Shown: positions 7,887 through 16,137 of the stretch, piece after piece
How positions within the stretch are numbered: position 1 is the first letter of the stretch
How the letters are laid out: each line of letters opens with the position of its first letter
Assembly (NCBI GenBank): GCA_938038445.1
Contig: CALHRZ010000008.1
Coordinates: 1 to 38,291 of the forward strand
Reading direction: 5' to 3'
Length of the DNA stretch: 38,291 nt
Source: an uncultured bacterium
Lineage (GTDB): Bacteria > Verrucomicrobiota > Kiritimatiellia > CAIKKV01
Made by a program: the position numbers and the translations under genes
Notes under the pieces: model-generated
Told to the model about the DNA's origin: nothing
The model's database searches: none
Seen by the model: only the letters and a program-made list of their open reading frames with translations

Positions 7887-9136
7887 CGCCCCCTCGATTT
7901 GCTCATTTGCGTCGCGCGAACTCGTTCCATCTGTTCCCAAACCCCTGGAAAAGGTTCCAGTGCACGCTTTAAAATGCCCAGACTCGACGCAATCGCCAAC
8001 CCATAGTTGGTAATGGGAACGCCGGTCGACCGCGCTCGCTCGATCCGAATCAGCATCTCGCGCCGCGTCAACATACAGGCACCGCAATGGATGATCAGAT
8101 CAAACCCTTCCACCTCTTCGGGAAAATCTCGCCCTGCAAGAATCTCAAAGCGAAGCTTCCCTCCCACGTGCTGCTCGAGCCAGCGTGGTATCTTTTCTCT
8201 CCCGATATCGTCCGGAATGGGATGATGAGAACAGGCTTCCGCAATCAACACCCGACCCCCCGGACGTAATCGCTCGATCGCCAACGCACCCGCCGCCAAC
8301 GCCTCAAGATCGCCTTTGTAACGGGCCATGAGAATCGAAAAACTCGTCATTAACACCGTCGGCGGTGTTGCCGCCGCCACCTCACGAAAAGCCTGACTGT
8401 CTGTGACCACGAGCGCGGGAGCAGGGCGAAGCGTCCGAAGCATCTCCCCCAATTCTTTTTCCTTGATCACAAGCGCCGCGGAATCATGATCCAGAAGATC
8501 GCGCAATACCTGCACCTGCGGAAGAATCAATCGCCCTTTTGGCGCTTCCTTGTCAATCGGAACCACCAGGGCCACCAGATCCCCCGGCCGAATCAAATCC
8601 CCTACAATCGTGGAGGGAGTCAAAAACGACTCCGGAACCGCCCGGATGATTGCCTCGCGCAGATGATCTATTCCCTCGCCCGTGGTTGCACTGACCGTCA
8701 CCACCTCGCCATATCCCCCGCTCAAAGCCGCCTCTTCCACGGCCCGGTCGGTGCGCCGGTCCGCCTTTGAACATGCGATCACTAAAGGAATACGACGCTT
8801 CCGGAACAGATCCACCAACCGTATTTCTTCCCTTCCCCATTGATCGGCCACCAAAAGCGCCAGATCCACCCGCTCTCCCACAGCCCGGCTTTTCGCAGCC
8901 CGCTTCTCGCCAAGTGCGCCCACATCATCCAGCCCTGCCGTGTCAATGAATTGGACCGGCCCAATCGAGTGAAACTCATACGGCCGCTCGACCGGATCGG
9001 TGGTCGTCCCCGGCGTATCGGAAACAATCGCCACATCCTGGCCCAACAGCCGGTTGAATAAAGAGGATTTCCCCGCATTCCGCCGTCCAAACAATCCAAT
9101 CTGAATCCGTAGCCCACGGGGCGTTTTCATCGTCAT
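7883..9136 (-). CDS. hydF: [FeFe]-hydrogenase maturation GTPase HydF
   Basis: A 417-residue HydF. The N-terminal GTPase has G1 GRRNAGKS (17-24), switch/G2 DTPGTTTDP (40-48), G3 DTAG (65-68) and G4 CSKAD (122-126). The C terminus carries the HydF cluster signature C302-x-H304, then exactly 45 residues, then H350-C351-x-x-C354. HydF is the scaffold on which HydE and HydG build the diiron subcluster that is then transferred to the hydrogenase. Thus the organism should encode an [FeFe] hydrogenase, fitting ferredoxin reduced by the Vor/Kor enzyme as electron source. HydE, HydG and the hydrogenase itself are not in this window. The ATG at 9136 has AAGGAG about 11 bases upstream; an in-frame ATG at 9130 is possible. 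Confidence 0.96.
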   Translation of the reverse strand: MTMKTPRGLRIQIGLFGRRNAGKSSLFNRLLGQDVAIVSDTPGTTTDPVERPYEFHSIGPVQFIDTAGLDDVGALGEKRAAKSRAVGERVDLALLVADQWGREEIRLVDLFRKRRIPLVIACSKADRRTDRAVEEAALSGGYGEVVTVSATTGEGIDHLREAIIRAVPESFLTPSTIVGDLIRPGDLVALVVPIDKEAPKGRLILPQVQVLRDLLDHDSAALVIKEKELGEMLRTLRPAPALVVTDSQAFREVAAATPPTVLMTSFSILMARYKGDLEALAAGALAIERLRPGGRVLIAEACSHHPIPDDIGREKIPRWLEQHVGGKLRFEILAGRDFPEEVEGFDLIIHCGACMLTRREMLIRIERARSTGVPITNYGLAIASSLGILKRALEPFPGVWEQMERVRATQMSKSRGR

Positions 9137-9207
9137 ATCTTGGATTACTCCTTCAACTCCCTAAACCTTCCGACGTATTGAGAACTACTGGCGTTTTTGC
9201 TCTCGGA

Positions 9208-9236
9208 AATGTAGCCCGTATTCCATGTCATGTCAA
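9208..9236 (-). promoter_or_regulatory. Sigma70-type promoter for hydF
   Basis: On the minus strand TTGACA (9236-9231) is followed by a 17-base spacer and TACATT (9213-9208), a near-consensus pair. Transcription would start about 65 bases before the hydF ATG, leaving a leader with an AAGGAG ribosome site. Confidence 0.7.
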
Positions 9237-9283
9237 AGCAGGCGCCAAAGTGAAACCGTCCGGAACAAAAGCGACGCTATCCT

Positions 9284-9354
9284 CCTGTAGTTCCGGCACT
9301 CCCGTGCCGGATGCCCCATTCCTTTCCCTGTAGTTCCGGCACTCCCGTGCCGGA
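9284..9354. repeat. Two 28-base REP-like repeats, each a hairpin
   Basis: Copies at 9284-9311 and 9327-9354 are identical over 28 bases, separated by 15 bases. Each contains the inverted repeat CCGGCACTCCCGTGCCGG, a 7-base stem with a 4-base loop, preceded by CCTGTAGTT. They lie between the end of the isomerase gene (9423, minus) and the hydF promoter. The form (short, GC-rich, imperfectly palindromic, paired in an intergenic gap) is that of REP elements; no RAYT-type transposase is visible here. The hairpins might also stop transcription leaving the 13906-9423 operon, but there is no U-run, so this is inference. Confidence 0.75.
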
Positions 9355-9422
9355 AGCCTTAAGGAAAGAAAATCGCGCAAAAACAGCCGTAACACCCCTG
9401 ATGTTTCACATACTTTAAGGCC

Positions 9423-10406
9423 CTATAACCCCAGCGTGCGTAGAAGCTCCAGCAAATAATCGCGCCCGGCCAGAAGCCGTTCTTCCACCTCCTGTGCATG
9501 GGGAATCCGATCGTAGGATTCCGGCTCCGGAAGCGTCCCCGCACGCACTCGCTCCGTGCCTTCCCAAGCCAAGGCCATGACCCGCCCAAACTCCTCGACG
9601 GTCAAATCCGGGTGAAGCCGCAACCAAAAAGAGTCAAACACGGGAAAATCGAACAACCACTTATGATCCTCAATCGAGAGGGGCAGATCCGGCGCATACT
9701 CCGCCAAAATCGGAAGAATCACGCGCCAGTTCAATTGCCCCCGCCCTGGGGGAAGAGTTTGCCGCCGATACCCCCCCCGGATAAACGAAATCGCCCCGTC
9801 TTTCAGATGGGTCAAATGAACATAGGGCGCAGCCCGACGGGCCGCCCAAACAGGGTCTTCGCAATGACACAGCACATTGGCCGTGTCCAAACAGATACCC
9901 GCGATGTCCGGCCCGGCTTCTTCCACCACCCGTATGGCTTCAAATGTCGTCAGATCGCCGTGTGTCTCCAGATTGATCCGGCTCCGACGGTCCCGAAGCA
10001 CAGGACCCAGTCGTCGGAGAAATGCAATCGTTTCCGTGATGTGCCGTTCCCAGGGAACGGGATGCTCGTACCGTTCAGGTCCGTTTCCCATATTCGCGTG
10101 GAATTCATGCCAGCCGCACGCCGCCGCCGCTTCAATCTCCTCGCAAATCGCCTTCTCCATTTCCTCAACCGGTTGCCCCGAGAGAAAGGGATTCACGGTG
10201 CAAGAAAGCGAGACATGGGAGTAAAGACCCTGTTCGTCCGCACGCGCCCGAATGGCTTTCAATTCCCCCACGTCCAACTTCGGCGACAACGATCGGAGCC
10301 CGCCGAATTGCGCACCTGCCAGTTTCCGTTCCGCCAGATACTCCAGGGTCTGAACCGGCCCCATTTTCAAATCCCGCAACGTAAAAGTATCCACACCAAC
10401 GCGCAT
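9423..10406 (-). CDS. Xylose isomerase-like TIM-barrel protein (sugar phosphate isomerase/epimerase)
   Basis: A 327-residue member of the AP-endonuclease-2/xylose-isomerase-like TIM-barrel family (PF01261). Strand-end motifs expected for divalent metal binding are visible: NLETHGD, GICLDTANV, YVHLTHLKDG and LSIEDHKW. Such proteins isomerise or epimerise sugars, keto-sugars or inositol derivatives. This gene is the last of a five-gene operon with a Gfo/Idh oxidoreductase 12 bases upstream, a pairing common in cyclitol and carbohydrate catabolic cassettes. A GGGGAG ribosome site precedes the ATG. The substrate cannot be named. A second, distinct family member lies at 16134-17003. Confidence 0.85.
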   Translation of the reverse strand: MRVGVDTFTLRDLKMGPVQTLEYLAERKLAGAQFGGLRSLSPKLDVGELKAIRARADEQGLYSHVSLSCTVNPFLSGQPVEEMEKAICEEIEAAAACGWHEFHANMGNGPERYEHPVPWERHITETIAFLRRLGPVLRDRRSRINLETHGDLTTFEAIRVVEEAGPDIAGICLDTANVLCHCEDPVWAARRAAPYVHLTHLKDGAISFIRGGYRRQTLPPGRGQLNWRVILPILAEYAPDLPLSIEDHKWLFDFPVFDSFWLRLHPDLTVEEFGRVMALAWEGTERVRAGTLPEPESYDRIPHAQEVEERLLAGRDYLLELLRTLGL

Positions 10407-10418
10407 CGCTCTCCCCTC

Positions 10419-11549
10419 TCAGTCCTTGGCCGTTGTCCGTGACACGGCGAGCCCCACCACCTCCAGGGGCATCCCAAATGGCTTCCAACGGCGCGGGCGA
10501 ATAGGCAGCGCAACCGTCCGCTCCGTTTCCACGGAACGATAGGCCGCTTCCGCCACCTCAACCGTCCCCCGACATTCCCGCCCGCTGGTTATGACCCGTC
10601 CGCCTCGACCCAACAACATGTCCACCCATTCCCGGATACAGCCGACATGCCCCGACTCGCCCTCCGTCTTAATTTCGACAAAATCCCGTGTAACCGCCTC
10701 GCCATACCGGGCAACAGCCGCCTCATCGGCCTCATGAAGCCGAAGAAAAACACCTCGACCGTCCATGCGATACAGTTCCCCCTTCGTACCGCAGACCTGA
10801 ATCAACTCGTACCACAGCCGGTTCTCCCCCCTATGGGATCGCGTCCACCAGTTAATCGACAGTTCGGCCAATGCCCCGCTCTTCATCTGCGCTGCCACTA
10901 TGGCCGCAAACTCCCCCTCCATTCGTCCCGGGCGAACTACGGTCAGAGCTGACACCTTCTCGACCTCGCCTCCAAACCATCGAAGCGCATCAATTTGATG
11001 CGTCAAACAACTCATGAGGCATCCCCCCCCAATCCCATCTTTCCAGTAGGCCCAAGAGCTTTTCGGAATCGCGACATCCTGATTGTGATCGAGTTTCCAA
11101 AAGAAGATCTCCCCCAACATTCCCGAAGAGACGATCTCCTTCACCGCCCGCCATTCCCCATGATAACGCCGATCATGGCACACGGTGAGCGTCACACCCG
11201 CTTTCTCACACGCCGCAATCATCCGGTCGCATTCCCAAACGTTTCGAGCCATCACCTTTTCCACCAGCACATGTTTGCCCGCCCGAGCCGCCTCGATCGT
11301 CGCCGGCATGTGGAGATGATGAGGCAAGAGGATATCTACCGCCTCCACATTGGGCAACGCGAGTGCCTCGCGATAATCCCGGACAATCCGAACCTCCGGC
11401 CCAATGGCCTTCCGGAGAAACTCATCTCGGCTTGAACTGGCTTCCGCAACAGCAATAATCTCGCACCGATCTGCCACCGCTCGAAACCCCTCCAAATGCG
11501 AGGGCAGAATGCCCCCCCCGCCAAGAATCGCAACGCGCAATTTGTTCAT
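10419..11549 (-). CDS. Gfo/Idh/MocA family oxidoreductase
   Basis: A 376-residue NAD(P)-dependent sugar/cyclitol dehydrogenase family protein. The N-terminal Rossmann fold has VAILGGGGILPSHL, and the strand normally holding the EKP motif reads HVLVEKVMA (E97-K98-V99), so the usual proline is replaced by valine. The catalytic-domain motif GGGCLMSCLTHQIDALRWFGG is present. Family members oxidise hydroxyl groups of sugars, inositols or related compounds. The start at 11549 begins with the Rossmann strand (MNKLRVAILG) and drops 32 residues of extension that would overlap the upstream VOC gene. It sits 19 bases after that gene and 12 bases before the isomerase gene. Confidence 0.88.
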   Translation of the reverse strand: MNKLRVAILGGGGILPSHLEGFRAVADRCEIIAVAEASSSRDEFLRKAIGPEVRIVRDYREALALPNVEAVDILLPHHLHMPATIEAARAGKHVLVEKVMARNVWECDRMIAACEKAGVTLTVCHDRRYHGEWRAVKEIVSSGMLGEIFFWKLDHNQDVAIPKSSWAYWKDGIGGGCLMSCLTHQIDALRWFGGEVEKVSALTVVRPGRMEGEFAAIVAAQMKSGALAELSINWWTRSHRGENRLWYELIQVCGTKGELYRMDGRGVFLRLHEADEAAVARYGEAVTRDFVEIKTEGESGHVGCIREWVDMLLGRGGRVITSGRECRGTVEVAEAAYRSVETERTVALPIRPRRWKPFGMPLEVVGLAVSRTTAKD

Positions 11550-11568
11550 CGTAGGCTCTTCCCAAGCT

Positions 11569-11970
11569 TCACTCAAGATGAGGGCTCTGCCAACTCTCCG
11601 GCGTGTATTGATGAAGCTCGAACCGATTCCCTTCCGGGTCCTCAAACCATGCTTGCCAGCTCTGATCCGTTCCTTGTTTCGGCTCCGTTACCTCTACGCC
11701 CCGCCTCCGCAGCTCCCGCGTCGTCTGCGCAATGTCCTCCACCTCGAAACACGTATGCCGATAAGCGCCTCCCGATCGAGAAATCGGTTCCTTAGTTTCA
11801 AAGAGTTCCAAAAAAGTGCGCCGCCCAATTTTAAGATAAACCCCACACAGGGCACCCTCCGGCCGGCGAAATTCAAACGCAACGGGAAATCCCAACCGGT
11901 CGCGATAAAAGTGAATCGCTCGTTCCAAGTCGTTCACAACAAGGCAGACATGCGCCGTTTGACGAATCAT
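11569..11970 (-). CDS. VOC-superfamily (glyoxalase-like) protein
   Basis: A 133-residue single VOC module pair (beta-alpha-beta-beta-beta). Residues equivalent to glyoxalase metal ligands are all present: H7 (AHVCLVV), E55 (FLELFE), H72 (YRHTCFEV) and E118 (NRFELHQY), so it could bind a divalent metal. Typical roles are lactoylglutathione lyase, methylmalonyl-CoA epimerase or dioxygenase-like isomerisation; the sequence does not tell which. Its ATG overlaps the stop of the broken DUF5060 gene by four bases, placing it in the middle of the catabolic operon, where it may act on a keto-sugar or lactaldehyde-type product. Confidence 0.85.
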   Translation of the reverse strand: MIRQTAHVCLVVNDLERAIHFYRDRLGFPVAFEFRRPEGALCGVYLKIGRRTFLELFETKEPISRSGGAYRHTCFEVEDIAQTTRELRRRGVEVTEPKQGTDQSWQAWFEDPEGNRFELHQYTPESWQSPHLE

Positions 11971-12900
11971 GGTCTCTGCTCCTTGCTTTGGGCCACCGGA
12001 TCGTCAGCACCCGGCCATTGCGCCGTCAGCCGGAATACCAAATCGGCCCGCCGCGCCGTTAATTCAATCGGCCCGGGACCCTCCACTCCCACCTGGCGAA
12101 TCGTCATCGCCCAAGGATCCAACTCCTCCAAACGATAGGGCATTGAACCCTCGGCTTCCAACGTCACCGCTCCCGCCTCCGCCGCATACACCAAATAGTA
12201 CTCGCCCGGTTTGACCAGCATTAACCAACGGCACGGTTGCAGTTGAACCGGTTGCAATTCATGCAAGGGCGGCCCTTCCTCCACTCTGACCTTGAGCCAT
12301 GCAATCCGGCTGGGACTCTGCCCATGAAGAACCCCTCCTTTCGACCACCAAAGAATCTCCTCGGGATGTTGATACGTTTCTCCATGTCCAACGTATCCCC
12401 CACCCATCATTCCAATCCAGATTCGCCGCAATAGCTGTTGGGGAGCAGGTCGTTCCAAACGAGTGGTGCGGCGTGCCGTCCGCATAGCGGAAATAGAACG
12501 TCCGGTACACCTCAACCGGACCATGGTTTCCAGCCGAAGGCGGACCCACTCGAAATGTTCCCCTCCGTTCGTCGAGGGCCAAAACGGAGCTGCGTGTCTG
12601 ATACGTCCATTCGCCTTCCCGGTCAGGACTAAACCGAATGCAGTAATCGCCATTCCCATCGTAAAAACCGGGTGCCCGCGCGCAAACACCGCTGGGGTGA
12701 TGAAACTCGGCCTCCAGACGAACTTCCACATACGGATTCCCTTCCGCAGGACCCCTAAAAACCATTTCAAAAATGCCCCATCGCTCCACGCAATCGGCCC
12801 GCATCGACTCACCCGCAGAAACAACCCGATAAGCCACCGCTCTCATCGTGTTCATTCCGGCCTTTTCATCCTCTCGGAAACCGTTTTCCTCATCGTTCAT
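11967..12900 (-). pseudogene. DUF5060/DUF5605 glycoside-hydrolase-like gene with the catalytic middle deleted
   Basis: Two parts of one gene lie in different frames. From 12900 to about 12446 the frame encodes a DUF5060-like N-terminal domain (VERWGIFEMVFRGP, GFYDGNGDYCIRFSPD, ending at HHSFGTTC). From about 12443 to 11967 a second frame encodes the expected C-terminal part (QLLRRIWIGMMGGGYVGHG, ILWWSKGGVLHG, RIAWLKVRVEEGPPL). In intact relatives an apiosidase-like (DUF4038) TIM barrel of a few hundred residues lies between these. Here FGTTC is followed almost at once by the C-terminal motif, with a frame change at 12440-12446, so the catalytic domain is gone. The total length (934 bases) is not a multiple of three. 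The first ATG (12900) overlaps the UroD gene by 11 bases; ATG 12855 or 12846 are alternatives. Confidence 0.85.
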
Positions 12901-13906
12901 GCGCCGCCTCCGCCAAAGCCTCCACGTTTTCAGGAGGAACATTGGGAAGAAGCGCCTCATGGCTTGGACTGATGATCCATCGGGGCCCCAAAAGCGGACG
13001 CAGCCGGCGCACTTCGGCTCGGATATCCCCAGGCGTTCCCCGAACAAGCAGCTCCTGGGTGTCCACCCCTCCAATGAAGCACACTCGTCCGTTGAATTTT
13101 TTTGAAAGCGTCTCCGCGTCCATCCCCACCGCCCGCGCCTGAAGCGGATGAAGGCCATCCACTCCCGCCTCAAGGAGCCGTTCGATTAAGCGGTAAATCG
13201 CCCCGCACGAATGAAGGATGACGGCATGGTCGAACCGATGGCCTAACGCCGTAAACCGACCAACCCACGGCAGAATAAAGGCGTCGAATTGCTCCGGACC
13301 TACGAGAAGATCAAGCTGAGTCCCGAAATCGTTGCCGAAGAAAAAGGCATCCACCTCCCCGCCGGCCGCTTCGAAAAATCGGGCATTGGCCTCGTAATAA
13401 AAACCACATATCCGGTCCGTAGCCGCCTGAACCACCTGGGGGTGGGTGTGCATCCGAACGAAGTACTCTTCCATGCCAAAGAGACCCATCAGATCGTGAA
13501 AGAAACAGGTCCAGAATCCACTGGCGCGATAGAAGGGACCCGCCGACCGCAATGCCGACAAACAGGAATCCCATCGCAAAAAATCGGGATTCGGCCAGGG
13601 GAGGCGATGAACATCCTCCACACTCTCGCAACGCGCCAGAGGAGGAGGATCGCCTCGTTCGCATCCTTCGTAAAGGCTCCCCCATAAGGGTCGGCCATCC
13701 GGAGCCTGATAGACATCCGGAAACCACTGCGGACAAATCCATCGGAAATCGTCTCCCAACCGAACCCTCAACGCCTCCGGAGTTCGGGTTCCGAAATAAC
13801 GATGATAAATGGGCCAGGTGTCCGCGTGAGGCTGGCCGAGCCAGAATCCGGACCGGTCGGCTGTCTCCCCCGCCATCAACCGCTGAATCCTTTCCCTGCT
13901 CTCCAT
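12890..13906 (-). CDS. Uroporphyrinogen decarboxylase-family protein (methyltransferase-like)
   Basis: A 338-residue UroD-fold protein. It lacks the housekeeping HemE N-terminal signature but keeps the barrel and the motifs AVILHSCGAIYRLIERLLEAGVDGLHPLQ and VCFIGGVDTQELLVRGTP, typical of the broad UroD/MtaA/CmuA group found in catabolic operons of anaerobes and PVC bacteria. H and C in HSCG are candidate metal or substrate ligands. Many such proteins are corrinoid-dependent methyltransferases (for example demethylating methoxylated substrates), but no corrinoid protein is encoded nearby, so the role stays open. It is first in the five-gene minus-strand operon. The start (ATG 13906) faces nrdR across a 120-base divergent gap. 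Confidence 0.82.
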   Translation of the reverse strand: MESRERIQRLMAGETADRSGFWLGQPHADTWPIYHRYFGTRTPEALRVRLGDDFRWICPQWFPDVYQAPDGRPLWGSLYEGCERGDPPPLARCESVEDVHRLPWPNPDFLRWDSCLSALRSAGPFYRASGFWTCFFHDLMGLFGMEEYFVRMHTHPQVVQAATDRICGFYYEANARFFEAAGGEVDAFFFGNDFGTQLDLLVGPEQFDAFILPWVGRFTALGHRFDHAVILHSCGAIYRLIERLLEAGVDGLHPLQARAVGMDAETLSKKFNGRVCFIGGVDTQELLVRGTPGDIRAEVRRLRPLLGPRWIISPSHEALLPNVPPENVEALAEAAHER

Positions 13907-13969
13907 TCGTTGACCATATCATAAGTCGCCGAATGGAATCAATTTCTCAAAAGGCGACCCATTGGCGGA

Positions 13970-13999
13970 TTGACGAGAGACGGAACAAACGGGTAAAGT
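13970..13999 (+). promoter_or_regulatory. Candidate promoter for nrdR
   Basis: TTGACG (13970-13975), an 18-base spacer and TAAAGT (13994-13999) precede nrdR. The mRNA would begin near 14006 and carry the GGAGAGG ribosome site at 14015-14021, 5 bases before the ATG. No clear NrdR-box pair is seen, so autoregulation is not supported. Confidence 0.5.
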
Positions 14000-14026
14000 A
14001 TCCCCGAGGCCAGCGGAGAGGATCCA

Positions 14027-14494
14027 ATGCGCTGCCCGCGATGCGGCAATCACGATGATAAGGTCATTGACAGCCGGACGGCGCGAAACGGCAACGTCAT
14101 CCGCCGGCGCCGTGAATGCCTCCGCTGCAGTTATCGCTTCACCACCTACGAGGAAGTCCTCAAAAACCGCCTCCGCGTCATCAAACAGGACGGCCGCCGC
14201 GAGGATTTTGACCGCCATAAACTCGTCAACGGCATTCAACGCGCATGCGAAAAAAGGCCGGTAAGCCAGGAACAAATTGATACATTGGCCGACTCCGTCA
14301 TCAGTGAGCTCGAAAGCGAATACGACCGCGAAGTCCCTTCCTCCGCCATCGGGCGCAAAGTCATGGACAAACTGAAAGCCCTCGACGAGGTGGCTTACGT
14401 CCGCTTCGCCTCCGTGTATCGCCAGTTTACCGACGTCAGCCAGTTTCTGGCCGCTATCAAAGGCCTTATCCCCGAAACCGAAGGGAAAGGATGA
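14027..14494 (+). CDS. nrdR: Transcriptional repressor NrdR
   Basis: A 155-residue NrdR of standard length. The N-terminal zinc ribbon has C3, C6, C31 and C34 (MRCPRCGN and ECLRCSYRF), with the conserved VIDSR and RRRRECLRC segments that contact DNA. Residues ~46-136 are the ATP-cone (VIKQDGRREDFDRHKL, AYVRFASVYRQF). NrdR senses ATP/dATP and represses ribonucleotide reductase operons by binding paired NrdR boxes. No reductase gene is in the window. The gene begins a plus-strand cluster with an unknown gene (4-base overlap) and purC. Confidence 0.97.
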   Translation: MRCPRCGNHDDKVIDSRTARNGNVIRRRRECLRCSYRFTTYEEVLKNRLRVIKQDGRREDFDRHKLVNGIQRACEKRPVSQEQIDTLADSVISELESEYDREVPSSAIGRKVMDKLKALDEVAYVRFASVYRQFTDVSQFLAAIKGLIPETEGKG

Positions 14495-15105
14495 TCGCTC
14501 TCCATTCCACCCCATTCGCCGCCCTTCCCCACGCCCTTCTCACAGACGAAATTCGCGCGCTCTGCGAACCCGCCCGGGAATTGACCCCCGCGGAGCGCCT
14601 CCATTTGGCTACTGCCGTCGCTTTCTTCCTCTGGGAACGGCCGGGGCTCTCGCGCGAACGCCCGGCTCTCTCCCGCGTCACCGCCCGTGCTGTGCGCTCC
14701 ATCGGCTTCCCTCACGCCGCCCACCGCGTGCTCATTGTGGGGCTCGGCCTCCTTCACCCCCTCGCCACCGACCTCGCACCCGGACTCCCCGCCTGGGGAC
14801 TCGACCTGCTCCCCCTTGCTTCAGACCCCCATAGCCGCTGCGAATTGATCTTCTTCCGCGCCCTCGACGCCCTGCTCCGCGCCTTGGCTCCACTCTGGGA
14901 AGACAACAAGGGTTTGGGACTCCTCGCGCTCCGACGCTCGGAACCGGCCGCCGCCGCTCTGCTCGGCGATCCCACCGGCCAGCGAACGCTGGACTTGAGA
15001 CGGGAAATGCTAGCCCGTTGCCGCCAACGGCTCTCCACCATCGCCGAGGAACGGCAATGGACAGCTCCACCCCATGTCTTTCTGCTCGATGGAGGCCAAC
15101 CCTAA
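14491..15105 (+). CDS. Conserved-looking hypothetical protein coupled to nrdR
   Basis: A 204-residue protein, rich in Leu, Ala and Arg, that I do not recognise. The first half contains a predicted helical stretch (LTPAERLHLATAVAFFLWERP), then alternating hydrophobic segments (VLIVGLGLLHPLATDLAPGLPAWGLDLLPL), and the end is basic and helical (LDLRREMLARCRQRLSTIAEERQW). The hydrophobic segments are short and interrupted by charged residues, so it is more likely soluble than integral. No signal peptide is evident. The ATG overlaps the nrdR stop (ATGA at 14491-14494), which supports real translation and co-expression with nrdR. Codon and base composition resemble the neighbours. Confidence 0.65.
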   Translation: MIALHSTPFAALPHALLTDEIRALCEPARELTPAERLHLATAVAFFLWERPGLSRERPALSRVTARAVRSIGFPHAAHRVLIVGLGLLHPLATDLAPGLPAWGLDLLPLASDPHSRCELIFFRALDALLRALAPLWEDNKGLGLLALRRSEPAAAALLGDPTGQRTLDLRREMLARCRQRLSTIAEERQWTAPPHVFLLDGGQP

Positions 15106-15165
15106 ACCGGCCTCTTCGACGCAAAAACCCCAAACCCAAAGCCATAAACGCGGAGAACTATCCTC

Positions 15166-16137
15166 ATGATCCCCACCCGTCGAATCCAACAGGAACTCGC
15201 CCGGACCATCGAGAACACCCACCTCCCTATCCCCGGACGGCGTATCCAAGGTAAAGTGCGTGATTCATACGTCCTCAACGACGGCCGCCGAATCCTCGTT
15301 GCCACCGACCGCATCTCCGCCTTCGACTGCGTCCTCGGCACCATCCCCTTCAAGGGCCAAGTCCTCAATCAGATCGCCACTTTCTGGTTCCAACAAACGG
15401 CGGATATCGCCCCAAACCACGTCCTCGATATCCCCGACCCCGCCGTCATGGTCGTCGCCGAATGCGAACAGCTCCCCCTCGAATTCATCGTCCGTGGCTA
15501 CATCACCGGTGTCACCGAAACGTCCGCCTGGACAAACTATGCGCGCGGCGTCCGAAACTTCTGCGGCAATATCCTACCCGACGGATTGCGCAAAGACCAA
15601 AAACTCGAACGCCCGATTCTCACTCCAACGACGAAACACGAAAAACACGATCGAAACCTCTCCCGTGACGAGGCAATCGCCGAAGGTCTCATCACGCCGG
15701 AACTGTTTGACACGGCAGCCGCCCTCTGTTTTCGCCTTTTCGAGCGAGGCCAACAGTTCGCCGCCACGCGCGGTTTGATTTTGGTGGACACCAAATACGA
15801 ACTCGGCCTTCGCAACGGTGTGCTCACGGTCACCGACGAAATCCATACCCCCGATTCCTCCCGCTATTGGTTCGCAGACACCTACGATACCCTTTTCCGC
15901 CAAGGCAAGGAACAACGGAAGCTGGACAAAGAGTACGTACGCGAGTGGCTCGCTGCCCAGGGATTTCGCGGGGAAGGTACTCCACCACCCATTCCGGACG
16001 AGGTCCGCATCGAAGCGGCCCGGCGGTATATCGAAGTGTATGAAATCGTCACAGGCCGTTCATTCGAAATCTCGGAAGAGCCGCCCGTAGAACGGATCCG
16101 ACGAAATCTGAAAGAAAGAGGATATCTCGGCCCTTAA
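15166..16137 (+). CDS. purC: Phosphoribosylaminoimidazole-succinocarboxamide synthase
   Basis: A 323-residue SAICAR synthetase, which joins aspartate to CAIR with ATP in de novo purine synthesis in the cytoplasm. Signature motifs are present: GKVRDSYVLNDGRRILVATD with RISAFD directly after it, LPLEFIVRGYITG, and LILVDTKYELGL. The length matches the longer form of the enzyme (about 300 residues, as in yeast ADE1 and many Gram-negative bacteria), not the ~240-residue form of Bacillus. The ATG at 15166 follows a GCGGAG element 15 bases upstream, only moderate as a ribosome site. It ends in a 4-base convergent overlap with the isomerase gene. Confidence 0.96.
   Translation: MIPTRRIQQELARTIENTHLPIPGRRIQGKVRDSYVLNDGRRILVATDRISAFDCVLGTIPFKGQVLNQIATFWFQQTADIAPNHVLDIPDPAVMVVAECEQLPLEFIVRGYITGVTETSAWTNYARGVRNFCGNILPDGLRKDQKLERPILTPTTKHEKHDRNLSRDEAIAEGLITPELFDTAAALCFRLFERGQQFAATRGLILVDTKYELGLRNGVLTVTDEIHTPDSSRYWFADTYDTLFRQGKEQRKLDKEYVREWLAAQGFRGEGTPPPIPDEVRIEAARRYIEVYEIVTGRSFEISEEPPVERIRRNLKERGYLGP

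Noticed and set aside
9284..9354. CRISPR array
   Set aside because: Only two 28-base repeats with a 15-base gap; spacers would be too short, the repeats are hairpins of REP type, and no cas1/cas2 is nearby.
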